DNA from: a virus
Strand: one strand, 5' to 3'
Virus record (IMG/VR): IMGVR_UViG_3300037584_003690
Coordinates: 1-43,263 of that record
Length of the DNA stretch: 43,263 nucleotides
Program-made: the position numbers and the translations under genes
In this document: positions 6,062 through 13,158 of the stretch, piece after piece
Numbering within the stretch: the first letter of the stretch is position 1
Layout of the letters: the number at the start of each line of letters is the position of its first letter
The notes under the pieces: generated by a model
The model's input: the letters and a program-made list of their open reading frames with translations, nothing else
What the model was told of the DNA's origin: nothing
The model's database searches: none

Positions 6062-6769
6062 ATGAAAAGAATTATATATATATTACTTGTGTTTATTGGC
6101 TCGTTCGTCAATGCACAAGGTTACGATTTCCAGGAATTATGTTTAAACTGTGCTGATCAAAATGGATATTATTGTGGAGATGATCCAGCTAACTGGACAC
6201 AATATGCTCCATTAGGATGTGTACAAACCTCTTGGTTAAATGATGGATGGGAAGATTGTGTGGATGCAGGAGATGAAAATGGCGCAGTACCAACTTTACC
6301 TATAAATTGTCAACCACCTATAGAACCATGTGATACAGTATATGTAGATGTACCAGTATTTATAACAGATACATTATACATAGATAACTTTATTTTTGAT
6401 ACTATTGTACAAACAGAGTATATAACACAGATAGTTATAGATACATTAGAAGTAGAAGTGTTTGTTCCTGAGTACATATATGTTACAGATACACTATGGA
6501 TGGAAGGAGCTTTAGATACTTTATTTGTAGATGTTATTGAATATGTAGAAGTTACTGTATTTGATACAATAATAGAAACAGAGTATGTAGAATTTTTCGT
6601 AGTTGAGTATATAGACTGCGATACAAATGAGCCATGTGGTAATTCACAAATTATAGAAATAATGAAAGGATCTTTTGGATCTGATATTATGTATAATTTA
6701 AATGGACAGGTTATAAGAAAACCAGAAGGAATATATATCCAAAATGGCGAGGTAAAATATAAATTCTAA
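6062..6769 (+). CDS. Secreted repeat protein with a T9SS-like C-terminal signal, 235 aa
   Basis: The signal peptide is MKRIIYILLVFIGSFVNAQ. A mature domain with six cysteines (residues 20-95, CLNCADQNGYYCGDDP) is followed by a repeat region (residues 95-190). That region is built of alternating aspartate-aromatic strands such as DTLYIDNFIFDTIVQTEYI, likely an extended beta stalk. The last 26 residues, MYNLNGQVIRKPEGIYIQNG plus EVKYKF, closely match the YDLxGRxVxxPxkGiYIxNGKKxxx ending of Bacteroidota type A T9SS cargo. The protein thus looks equipped for Sec export followed by T9SS delivery to the cell surface. Its neighbours are an outer-membrane barrel candidate upstream and a tail fibre downstream. 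Confidence 0.65.
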   Translation: MKRIIYILLVFIGSFVNAQGYDFQELCLNCADQNGYYCGDDPANWTQYAPLGCVQTSWLNDGWEDCVDAGDENGAVPTLPINCQPPIEPCDTVYVDVPVFITDTLYIDNFIFDTIVQTEYITQIVIDTLEVEVFVPEYIYVTDTLWMEGALDTLFVDVIEYVEVTVFDTIIETEYVEFFVVEYIDCDTNEPCGNSQIIEIMKGSFGSDIMYNLNGQVIRKPEGIYIQNGEVKYKF

Positions 6770-6770
6770 A

Positions 6771-8972
6771 GTGGAGTATTTAGGCAGAAATACCGAAAGA
6801 TTTAAAACAGTACAAGTTTTAAATGATTTAACTGTAGAGAAGGTGTTGTTTGTAAGTAATATAAATGACACCAGACCTACAGCAGGTCAAGTATTGACTT
6901 GGGATGGTAGAGTTATAACATGGAAAGATGATACTAATACTACATATTTACCTGCTACATCAAGTGTTTTAGGTTTATTAAAAATAGAAGATGATACAGA
7001 ACAAAGTGTAGCAGCAAATGCAGTTACTGCTACTGCCAGTAGAACTTATGGTATACAGTTTAATTCTAATGATCAAGCTGTAGTAAATGTACCGTGGGTA
7101 GATACTGATACTACTTATTCTATGATGACTGATTCAGTGTTAGGATTAGGAAAATTAGAAGATAATACTACACAAACAACAGCAGCTAATACAGTAACAA
7201 CAACTGCTCTTAGAACCTATGGGATACAAAAAAATTCATCTAATCAATTAGTAGTAAATGTACCATGGACTGATACTGCTTATACTTTACCACTTGCAAC
7301 TACATCAGTTCGTGGTGGTGTAGAACTTGGTTCTGATACGGATTTAACACAAAGTTATGAAACAGGAGGTACAGGTACAGCTAGTAGAACATATCCAGTT
7401 CAACTCAATTCAGCTGACCAAATGGGGGTTAGTGTTCCGTGGACTGACACTACATATACTCTACCACAAGCTACAGCAACTGCAAGAGGAGGTGTTGAAT
7501 TATTTAGTAATACAGTACAAGTAGCACCTGGTGCAGCGGTAAGTGCTACAGCATTCAGAACATATGGTGTACAATTAAACTCTGCTGATCAAATGGTGGT
7601 TAATGTGCCATGGACAGATACAGATACAAAGGTTACATTAAATGGTACAACAGCTAATGGTGTAGCAACATATGGAGGTGTTGATACTTTAGATATTGAA
7701 TCTACATTAACATATAATAGTAATGTTCTTACTATAGGATCCACTACTTCAAGTCCTGTAACTGTAACTACTCCTGTAAACGCTCCAGGTCAACCTGGTG
7801 ATCGTTTATATTTCCAATGTGGTGAATCAGGAACAGGAACTAATATAGCAGGAGGTCAACAATTTTTTTGGTCTGGTTTAGGTACAGGAGATAAAGCTGC
7901 TGGAATGTATACTTTTCTTGGGGCACCTGCTATACAATTAGCGGGGGGTACACTTAGATCAAGAGAGAATCTTTTATTTCAAATTTTTGCATATGCTGGT
8001 GCAGCTAATTCATCTGTTACAGTACAATATGATGTAAATGACATAAGAAATTATTTTGCTACAGAAGTTAAAGCAAATGGTCAAACTAATTTAACAACCG
8101 TTGACAATGCTTCACATAATGCAGATCTTGCTATTACAGCAGATGGTGCAGTAGATATTATTTCAACTGATGCATCTAATGATATAACACTAAATTCAGC
8201 AGGAGAAATAGAATTAAATGCTGATGGTGGTAATGTAGATTTTAAAAATAATACAGCACATTTTGCTAAATTAGAAAATCTATCAAATGGTAGAGGACGG
8301 TTAGAACTTTATGGTGGATCTTGTGGTTCTGGAAACTGTGGTAGTGAAATAAATCTTTATGAGGATACTGGAGCAGGTAGTAATCACATTACATTAAAAG
8401 GTGCTTGGACATCTGGTGGATTAGGATCAGATAAAGCAATTAACTTACCAAATGCTGATGGAACTGTTGCTTTAACTGATGATTCAGCTGGTGGACAATA
8501 TTGGCATCAAATAGTTCCTGGTTATAGACAAAACAACACAAGTACAACTTTTTACTATACATTTTATAGAAATTGGTATGAGAATTGGAGTAATGGAGAT
8601 AGTAGTCCTACTAGTATATCATATACTGATTCATTTAGTAATTTTATGATAGCACCAAGAGCTGGAAAAATAACAAATATAAAAATACAAGGAACTGCTG
8701 CAGATACAGGAGCAACAGATCCTTTTAAATTCTATTTAATGAAAGGAGCAATGTCAAATGGTTCAGCTAGTGTTAGTCTTACTCATATGTTTAATACTTC
8801 AGCAATAACACCTCCTGCAGTAAATCAAACATGGAGTCATACAGAAGATTTTACTTCAAGTAATACATTTGCAGAAGATGACATGTTATTTATTTGGTTA
8901 AAGAAAGATAGTAATAGTGGTAATCAAGATTTATTTTTTAATATTAATATTAATGGAGTTTATACAAATTAG
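6771..8972 (+). CDS. Tail fibre protein with four 57-aa repeats, 733 aa
   Basis: The start is GTG (6771), one base after the previous stop; no in-frame ATG is close. The N-terminal part (residues 1-60) carries a TRPTAGQVLTWDG segment typical of marine phage fibres. Four repeats follow, each with a RTYGIQxNSxxQxVVNVPWxDT core, at about nt 7041, 7212, 7386 and 7557 (57-58 codons apart). A middle region of Asn/Ser/Thr-rich strands (LAITADGAVDIISTDASNDI) looks like a fibrous beta-helix. The C-terminus (residues 580-733) looks like a globular receptor-binding head. The likely role is adsorption; no catalytic motif is seen. Confidence 0.8.
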   Translation: MEYLGRNTERFKTVQVLNDLTVEKVLFVSNINDTRPTAGQVLTWDGRVITWKDDTNTTYLPATSSVLGLLKIEDDTEQSVAANAVTATASRTYGIQFNSNDQAVVNVPWVDTDTTYSMMTDSVLGLGKLEDNTTQTTAANTVTTTALRTYGIQKNSSNQLVVNVPWTDTAYTLPLATTSVRGGVELGSDTDLTQSYETGGTGTASRTYPVQLNSADQMGVSVPWTDTTYTLPQATATARGGVELFSNTVQVAPGAAVSATAFRTYGVQLNSADQMVVNVPWTDTDTKVTLNGTTANGVATYGGVDTLDIESTLTYNSNVLTIGSTTSSPVTVTTPVNAPGQPGDRLYFQCGESGTGTNIAGGQQFFWSGLGTGDKAAGMYTFLGAPAIQLAGGTLRSRENLLFQIFAYAGAANSSVTVQYDVNDIRNYFATEVKANGQTNLTTVDNASHNADLAITADGAVDIISTDASNDITLNSAGEIELNADGGNVDFKNNTAHFAKLENLSNGRGRLELYGGSCGSGNCGSEINLYEDTGAGSNHITLKGAWTSGGLGSDKAINLPNADGTVALTDDSAGGQYWHQIVPGYRQNNTSTTFYYTFYRNWYENWSNGDSSPTSISYTDSFSNFMIAPRAGKITNIKIQGTAADTGATDPFKFYLMKGAMSNGSASVSLTHMFNTSAITPPAVNQTWSHTEDFTSSNTFAEDDMLFIWLKKDSNSGNQDLFFNININGVYTN

Positions 8973-8978
8973 ATAATA

Positions 8979-9479
8979 ATGGCAATAACAAAATTTACAG
9001 ATGTAGCAAATTCGGGATATGATATTGCTATAAATAAAGATACTTCTCATCAAACTGAACGTGATAAGTTTTTACAAGGACTAGTAACTAAGATAGATGA
9101 GTTGACAGATTTATTAAATAATCATATAACTGATATGGCAGCTAATAATGCTAAAACTGGAATAACAACAGCACAAGCAAATGCTATTACAACTAATACT
9201 GCAAAAGATAGTATGGTGTTAGGGACAACTAATAAAACAGCACTAGCTGGTGATACAGCTTTATTGCAATTAGGAACTACAAATACTACAGCATTAAAAG
9301 GTAATACATATATACCACCTATTCAGGTACACATAGGAATAGGACTTATTTTAAATTTAGAAATAAGAATAGTACCTCCACAAAAAGGACAAAAACAAGG
9401 AACAGCTCAATTAGGATGGATCCTTGAAGATACAATTAATAGAGTAGCTTATAAAGGAACTCCTCAAACACTAGTATAA
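8979..9479 (+). CDS. Tail fibre accessory protein, 166 aa
   Basis: The N-terminus contains a helical trimer-like segment (FLQGLVTKIDELTDLLNNHI). It is followed by a low-complexity linker with TTAQANAITTNTAK, common in phage tail fibres of marine origin, and by a beta-rich C-terminal domain (PIQVHIGIGLILNLEIRIVP). It probably sits on or trims the fibre encoded just upstream (6-nt gap). It ends in a TAATG overlap with the next gene. Confidence 0.6.
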   Translation: MAITKFTDVANSGYDIAINKDTSHQTERDKFLQGLVTKIDELTDLLNNHITDMAANNAKTGITTAQANAITTNTAKDSMVLGTTNKTALAGDTALLQLGTTNTTALKGNTYIPPIQVHIGIGLILNLEIRIVPPQKGQKQGTAQLGWILEDTINRVAYKGTPQTLV

Positions 9480-9769
9480 TGGAAAATTACGTATATAAAC
9501 AAATATCAGCACCAAACTCAGTAAGATTAAAAGCGGGAGCAAATAATATAAAGAGTTTGATAATTACAAATACTACAGATAGTGAAATTGTAATTAGTAT
9601 ATATTTAAGCAAAACCTATGAAAAATATCATATATCGAAATCATTGCGTATTATAGCTAATGAATCTTTAAATGTCTTTCAACAGGGGTATAGTTTTGAT
9701 CCTAATTATACTCTGAATATAACATTAGAATCAGGTTCTGCAGATGTTTTATTAATATTGGATCAGTAA
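9479..9769 (+). CDS. Small beta-sandwich virion protein, 96 aa
   Basis: Starts in the TAATG overlap with the previous gene. The strand pattern (VYKQISAPNSVRLKAG, IKSLIITNTTDSEIVISIYL, YTLNITLESGSADVLLILDQ) fits one small beta-sandwich, like phage fibre-tip or decoration domains. No signal peptide, membrane segment or catalytic residue is visible. It lies at the end of the fibre gene group. Confidence 0.55.
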   Translation: MENYVYKQISAPNSVRLKAGANNIKSLIITNTTDSEIVISIYLSKTYEKYHISKSLRIIANESLNVFQQGYSFDPNYTLNITLESGSADVLLILDQ

Positions 9770-9781
9770 AATTTATGAATA

Positions 9782-10126
9782 ATGACAAAAGAATTATCGG
9801 AAAATAGCAAATTTCAAGTTAGTATAAAAACTCTAATAAGTATAGTAGCAGCAGTTATTACTGTTGTTTCTTCTTATTTTGGTTTAATGAGTACTATTAA
9901 TTCTAAGTTTTCAGAGCTTGAAGATAAAGTAGAAAAAGCATTAGAAATGCCTAAACCAGGAACAGGTACTTATACAATAGATATGGGTGATCCTGCTGCT
10001 ACTAATACATGGCCACCGACTCGTATGGAGTTTAATATGAAAGATCAAATGGCTCGTAATAAAATAGATCAAGTAATTAAAGATCTAGAAGATTTAGAAG
10101 AAGAATTAAAAGAATTAAAAAAATGA
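9782..10126 (+). CDS. Membrane-anchored coiled-coil protein, 114 aa, possible lysis accessory
   Basis: A short polar N-terminus is followed by one transmembrane helix (residues 16-36, IKTLISIVAAVITVVSSYFG). Then come a short coiled coil (KFSELEDKVEKALEMP), a Pro/Gly linker and a second strongly charged helix (residues 80-114, DQVIKDLEDLEEELKELKK). This is the layout of inner-membrane spanin or holin-associated proteins. The secreted thioredoxin-like protein follows with a 4-nt overlap, and a holin-like gene lies 750 nt downstream. A lysis role is inferred from topology and neighbours. Confidence 0.6.
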   Translation: MTKELSENSKFQVSIKTLISIVAAVITVVSSYFGLMSTINSKFSELEDKVEKALEMPKPGTGTYTIDMGDPAATNTWPPTRMEFNMKDQMARNKIDQVIKDLEDLEEELKELKK

Positions 10127-10500
10127 AAAAATTAATATTAATACTGCTAATAGTGTGTTTAGCAAATATAGGTTACGCACAAGAAGTAATTAACAAAAAT
10201 AATTTTAAGAATAAGGTAGCTAAAGATATAGTAGTAGTTGAGTTTTGGGCTGCATGGAATGCTTCAAATGAATTTAAAGAATTAATAAAGTTAAAAGAAT
10301 GTAATGTTTATAGAATAGATATAACATCTGATATGGATTTACAAATGGATTATAGTGTTGAGGCTATACCCACTGTAATTATCTTTGAGAATGGAACAGA
10401 AAAAGAAAGGTTTAAACCTAATATTATGTTTCAATTAGATGCTGATAAAAAGACAGTTCAAAATTCTATAGATACATTACTATTAAATAAATTTCAATAA
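10123..10500 (+). CDS. Secreted thioredoxin-fold protein lacking the redox cysteines, 125 aa
   Basis: A signal peptide (MKKLILILLIVCLANIGYAQ) precedes a compact thioredoxin fold. The strand VVVEFWAAW leads to the active-site loop, and the cis-proline strand AIPTVIIFENG (Pro83) is intact. At the catalytic site the usual WCxxC reads W45-N46-A47-S48-N49: both cysteines are asparagine. The protein cannot do dithiol exchange by the standard mechanism, so a binding or chaperone role in the periplasm is more likely. The only other cysteine in the mature part (Cys60) is far from the loop. It overlaps the upstream membrane protein by 4 nt. Confidence 0.7.
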   Translation: MKKLILILLIVCLANIGYAQEVINKNNFKNKVAKDIVVVEFWAAWNASNEFKELIKLKECNVYRIDITSDMDLQMDYSVEAIPTVIIFENGTEKERFKPNIMFQLDADKKTVQNSIDTLLLNKFQ

Positions 10501-10501
10501 T

Positions 10502-10858
10502 ATGTATACATACAAAGCAAAATTAGATAGAGTAGTTGATGGTGATACTATCGATGTTAATATAGATCTAGGATTTGATATTAGTGTTCACAAAAGAGTA
10601 AGACTGGCTGGTATAAATGCGCCAGAATCTAGAACAAGAAATCTAGAAGAAAAGAAAAAAGGTTTAGCTGCAAAAGCTAGATTAATAGAATTATTAGATA
10701 AAGGAAGTCTTGTTGTAGAGAGTAAAGAACTGGGTAAATATGGTAGAGTAATAGGTACTTTAATTATATATCCAGATGACTTAAACTTACCTATTAATGT
10801 TAATGAAGCATTAGTAAGTGAGGGACATGCTGTCGAGTACGATGGTGGGAAACGTTAA
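10502..10858 (+). CDS. Staphylococcal-nuclease-like (SNase) protein, 118 aa
   Basis: Shows the SNase OB-fold signature: RVVDGDTIDVNID with the two metal-binding aspartates, RVRLAGINAPES with the catalytic Arg and Glu, and KYGRVIGTL with the second catalytic Arg, ending in a HAVEYDGGKR segment close to the family consensus. The expected activity is calcium-dependent cleavage of DNA or RNA at the 5' side of phosphate. It has no signal peptide, although it is encoded beside exported proteins. It could degrade host DNA or process phage DNA. At 118 aa it is a minimal single domain. Confidence 0.85.
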   Translation: MYTYKAKLDRVVDGDTIDVNIDLGFDISVHKRVRLAGINAPESRTRNLEEKKKGLAAKARLIELLDKGSLVVESKELGKYGRVIGTLIIYPDDLNLPINVNEALVSEGHAVEYDGGKR

Positions 10859-10873
10859 TTTAAAAATTAGTAT

Positions 10874-11089
10874 ATGATGAAAATATTTAAAGATTCCAAT
10901 GATTGGAATGAAAAAGCGATAATAGGTTTTGTTGCTTTTGTAATAATGTGTTTAGTTATGATGCTAGATCTAATAACAGGATGGGCTGGTTATGATTTAG
11001 TAATTAATGAATTTGTATATGACTCATTTGTATGGGTTGTATTAGGCTGCTTTGGTATAAGCGGTGTTGAAAAATTTGCCAAAAAATAA
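10874..11089 (+). CDS. Holin-like protein, 71 aa, two membrane helices
   Basis: Two hydrophobic helices (AIIGFVAFVIMCLVMMLDLI, and FVWVVLGCFGISGVEKFA) are separated by a short acidic loop, with a charged N-terminus and a basic C-terminal tail. This is the size and topology of class II holins. The LGCFGISGVEKF ending resembles small holin-like proteins of Bacteroidota phages. A second in-frame ATG follows at 10877, so a dual start as used by lambda-type holins is conceivable. It ends in a TAATG overlap with TerL. Confidence 0.6.
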   Translation: MMKIFKDSNDWNEKAIIGFVAFVIMCLVMMLDLITGWAGYDLVINEFVYDSFVWVVLGCFGISGVEKFAKK

Positions 11090-13104
11090 TGAATCATTTT
11101 AGATTACAACCTTCTTTTGTCAATACTAGAGAGTTTTCTTGTGAAGCAAGAAGCTTTCTAAGGAATGGCTACTACACTAATTCTCCCCCTGGCACTTATG
11201 CCTACAAAGAATATTGGGATGAACAGACTAGAAGATGTTTAGAAGGTTTTGAAGTAGGTGGGGTCCGTATCACAGGACCTCACTATTTTTATTTAAACTT
11301 TACTCAGATTAAGGCTACAGTAAAACAGGGAAAGTTAGAAAGAAAAATACTAACATTTCCTAGCTTTCTTGATATGGATTATTATTACTTCGATGAATGT
11401 GAATTAGCACGTAATAATGGTCAAGGTATGATTGTAGCTAAAGCTAGACGTAAAGGTTTTTCATACAAAAATGGTGCCTTATGTGTTCATCAGTATAATT
11501 TTTTTAGAGATTCTACAAGTATTATTGGTGCATATTTAAATGAATATGGTAATGCTACTATGGCTATGGCATTAGAAATGATTAATTTTATTAATAAACA
11601 TACAGCATGGGCTAAACGTAGAAATCCAGATCGTAGAGATTTTGTTAAAGCTAGGTTCAAGGAAGTAAAAGATGGTAAAGAAGTATGGAATGGTTATAAT
11701 AGTGAGATATTTACTTTAACATTTAAAGATAATTTCTCTGCAGCTATTGGTAAAACAGCTGATCTCATGTTATGGGAAGAGGCTGGTAAGTTTCCTAATC
11801 TTATAAATGCATATATGATTACAGCACCTGTATTTAGAGATGGTAATGTAATGATTGGTATGCCATTAATATTTGGAACAGGTGGTGATATGGATGGAGG
11901 ATCAAATGATTTTGCTGAAATGTTTTATAATCCAGATAAATATTGGTTAAGACCTTTTGAGAATATATGGGACGAAGGTGGGGCTGGAACTAATTGTGGT
12001 TTTTTTATAGATGACATGTGGTATAAACCAGGTAAAGTAACATTGTCAAATGGCGATGTTGTTAGTATGGTTGATGATCAAGGAAATTCTATGAGAGATG
12101 CTGCAGAAGAGTTTTTAGATCAAGAAAGAAAGATTGTAAAAACTACAGATTCTAGAACTACATGGGAAAAATATATTACACAATCTCCTAAAACTCCAAG
12201 AGAAGCATTCTTAAAAAGTACTGGTAATATATTTCCAACTATAGAATTAAATGCTTGGTTAGGAGAACTTGAAGTAACTAAGCTTGCTAAGGATATGGCT
12301 ATGATTGGAGATTTATGGTGGGATAAAGATCAGGTAAAATGGATGCCTAATGATAATTTAAATCCTATAAATAAATTTCCTATTAAAAATACAGATGATA
12401 GAACAGGGTGTGTTGTAATATGGGAACACCCCTATAGAGATGAGTCTGGTCATATTCCTTATGGATTATATATAGCGGGTACTGACCCCTATGATCAAGA
12501 TGATTCTACTACTAGTTCATTAGGTAGTACTTTTATATATAAAACTTTTCAAAAGTTTGATAATACTTATAATATTCCAGTAGCAGAATATACAGGTAGA
12601 CCTGATACAGCTAAAGAATATTATGAAACAGTAAGAAAATTACTTACTTATTACAACGCTCAAACGTTATATGAAAATAATTTAAAAGGATTAAAGATTT
12701 ATTTTGAGCAAAAGAAGTCTTTACATTTATTAAAAGAGCAACCAAATATTTTAAAAGATATAGTTAATAGAACTACAGTAAGTAGAGGATATGGTGTTCA
12801 CATGAGTGAACCTATTAAAGTGCAATGTGAATTATATTTAAGGGATTGGTTATTAGAAAAAAGAGCAGATGGTCAAGGAGGAGATCAACTTAATCTTCAT
12901 ACAATTTATTCTATTCCATTAATACAAGAATTAATAGCGTATGATCATAAAGAAGGTAACTTTGATAGGGCTATATCATTCATGTTATGTATACTTCATA
13001 GTCATGAAAATTATAATGTTGATTTAGAAGGTAAGTATGATTTTAATATGGGAGATAAGTTTTGGAGTTCTTCTTTATTTAAGAAAAGAAAAAAATCTTT
13101 CTAA
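11089..13104 (+). CDS. terL: Terminase large subunit (TerL), 671 aa
   Basis: The packaging motor ATPase and nuclease. The N-terminal ATPase domain carries a variant Walker A at residues 117-125 (AKARRKGFS) and a Walker B, LMLWEEAG (residues 226-233, Glu230/Glu231). The C-terminal RNase H-like nuclease domain has YIAGTDPYDQDD (Asp466), then the ENN segment of strand 2 (TLYENNLKGLKIYFEQ), then a late NFDRAISFML Asp. Length is normal for the large terminases of crAss-like and related phages. It overlaps the holin-like gene and is followed 54 nt later by the portal gene, behind its own promoter. This is one of the safest calls in the window. Confidence 0.9.
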   Translation: MNHFRLQPSFVNTREFSCEARSFLRNGYYTNSPPGTYAYKEYWDEQTRRCLEGFEVGGVRITGPHYFYLNFTQIKATVKQGKLERKILTFPSFLDMDYYYFDECELARNNGQGMIVAKARRKGFSYKNGALCVHQYNFFRDSTSIIGAYLNEYGNATMAMALEMINFINKHTAWAKRRNPDRRDFVKARFKEVKDGKEVWNGYNSEIFTLTFKDNFSAAIGKTADLMLWEEAGKFPNLINAYMITAPVFRDGNVMIGMPLIFGTGGDMDGGSNDFAEMFYNPDKYWLRPFENIWDEGGAGTNCGFFIDDMWYKPGKVTLSNGDVVSMVDDQGNSMRDAAEEFLDQERKIVKTTDSRTTWEKYITQSPKTPREAFLKSTGNIFPTIELNAWLGELEVTKLAKDMAMIGDLWWDKDQVKWMPNDNLNPINKFPIKNTDDRTGCVVIWEHPYRDESGHIPYGLYIAGTDPYDQDDSTTSSLGSTFIYKTFQKFDNTYNIPVAEYTGRPDTAKEYYETVRKLLTYYNAQTLYENNLKGLKIYFEQKKSLHLLKEQPNILKDIVNRTTVSRGYGVHMSEPIKVQCELYLRDWLLEKRADGQGGDQLNLHTIYSIPLIQELIAYDHKEGNFDRAISFMLCILHSHENYNVDLEGKYDFNMGDKFWSSSLFKKRKKSF

Positions 13105-13108
13105 TCAT

Positions 13109-13138
13109 TTGGAAATTAGATAAAAATTAATATTTTTG
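13109..13138 (+). promoter_or_regulatory. Late promoter P1 (portal)
   Basis: TTG at 13109-13111 (in TTGGAAAT) and TATTTTTG at 13131-13138 are 19 nt apart. This matches the flavobacterial housekeeping promoter consensus TTG-N17-23-TAnnTTTG. It lies 20 nt before the portal ATG and has a near-identical twin at 16902-16931. Confidence 0.65.
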
Positions 13139-13158
13139 TAAGTTAGAAATATACTATA

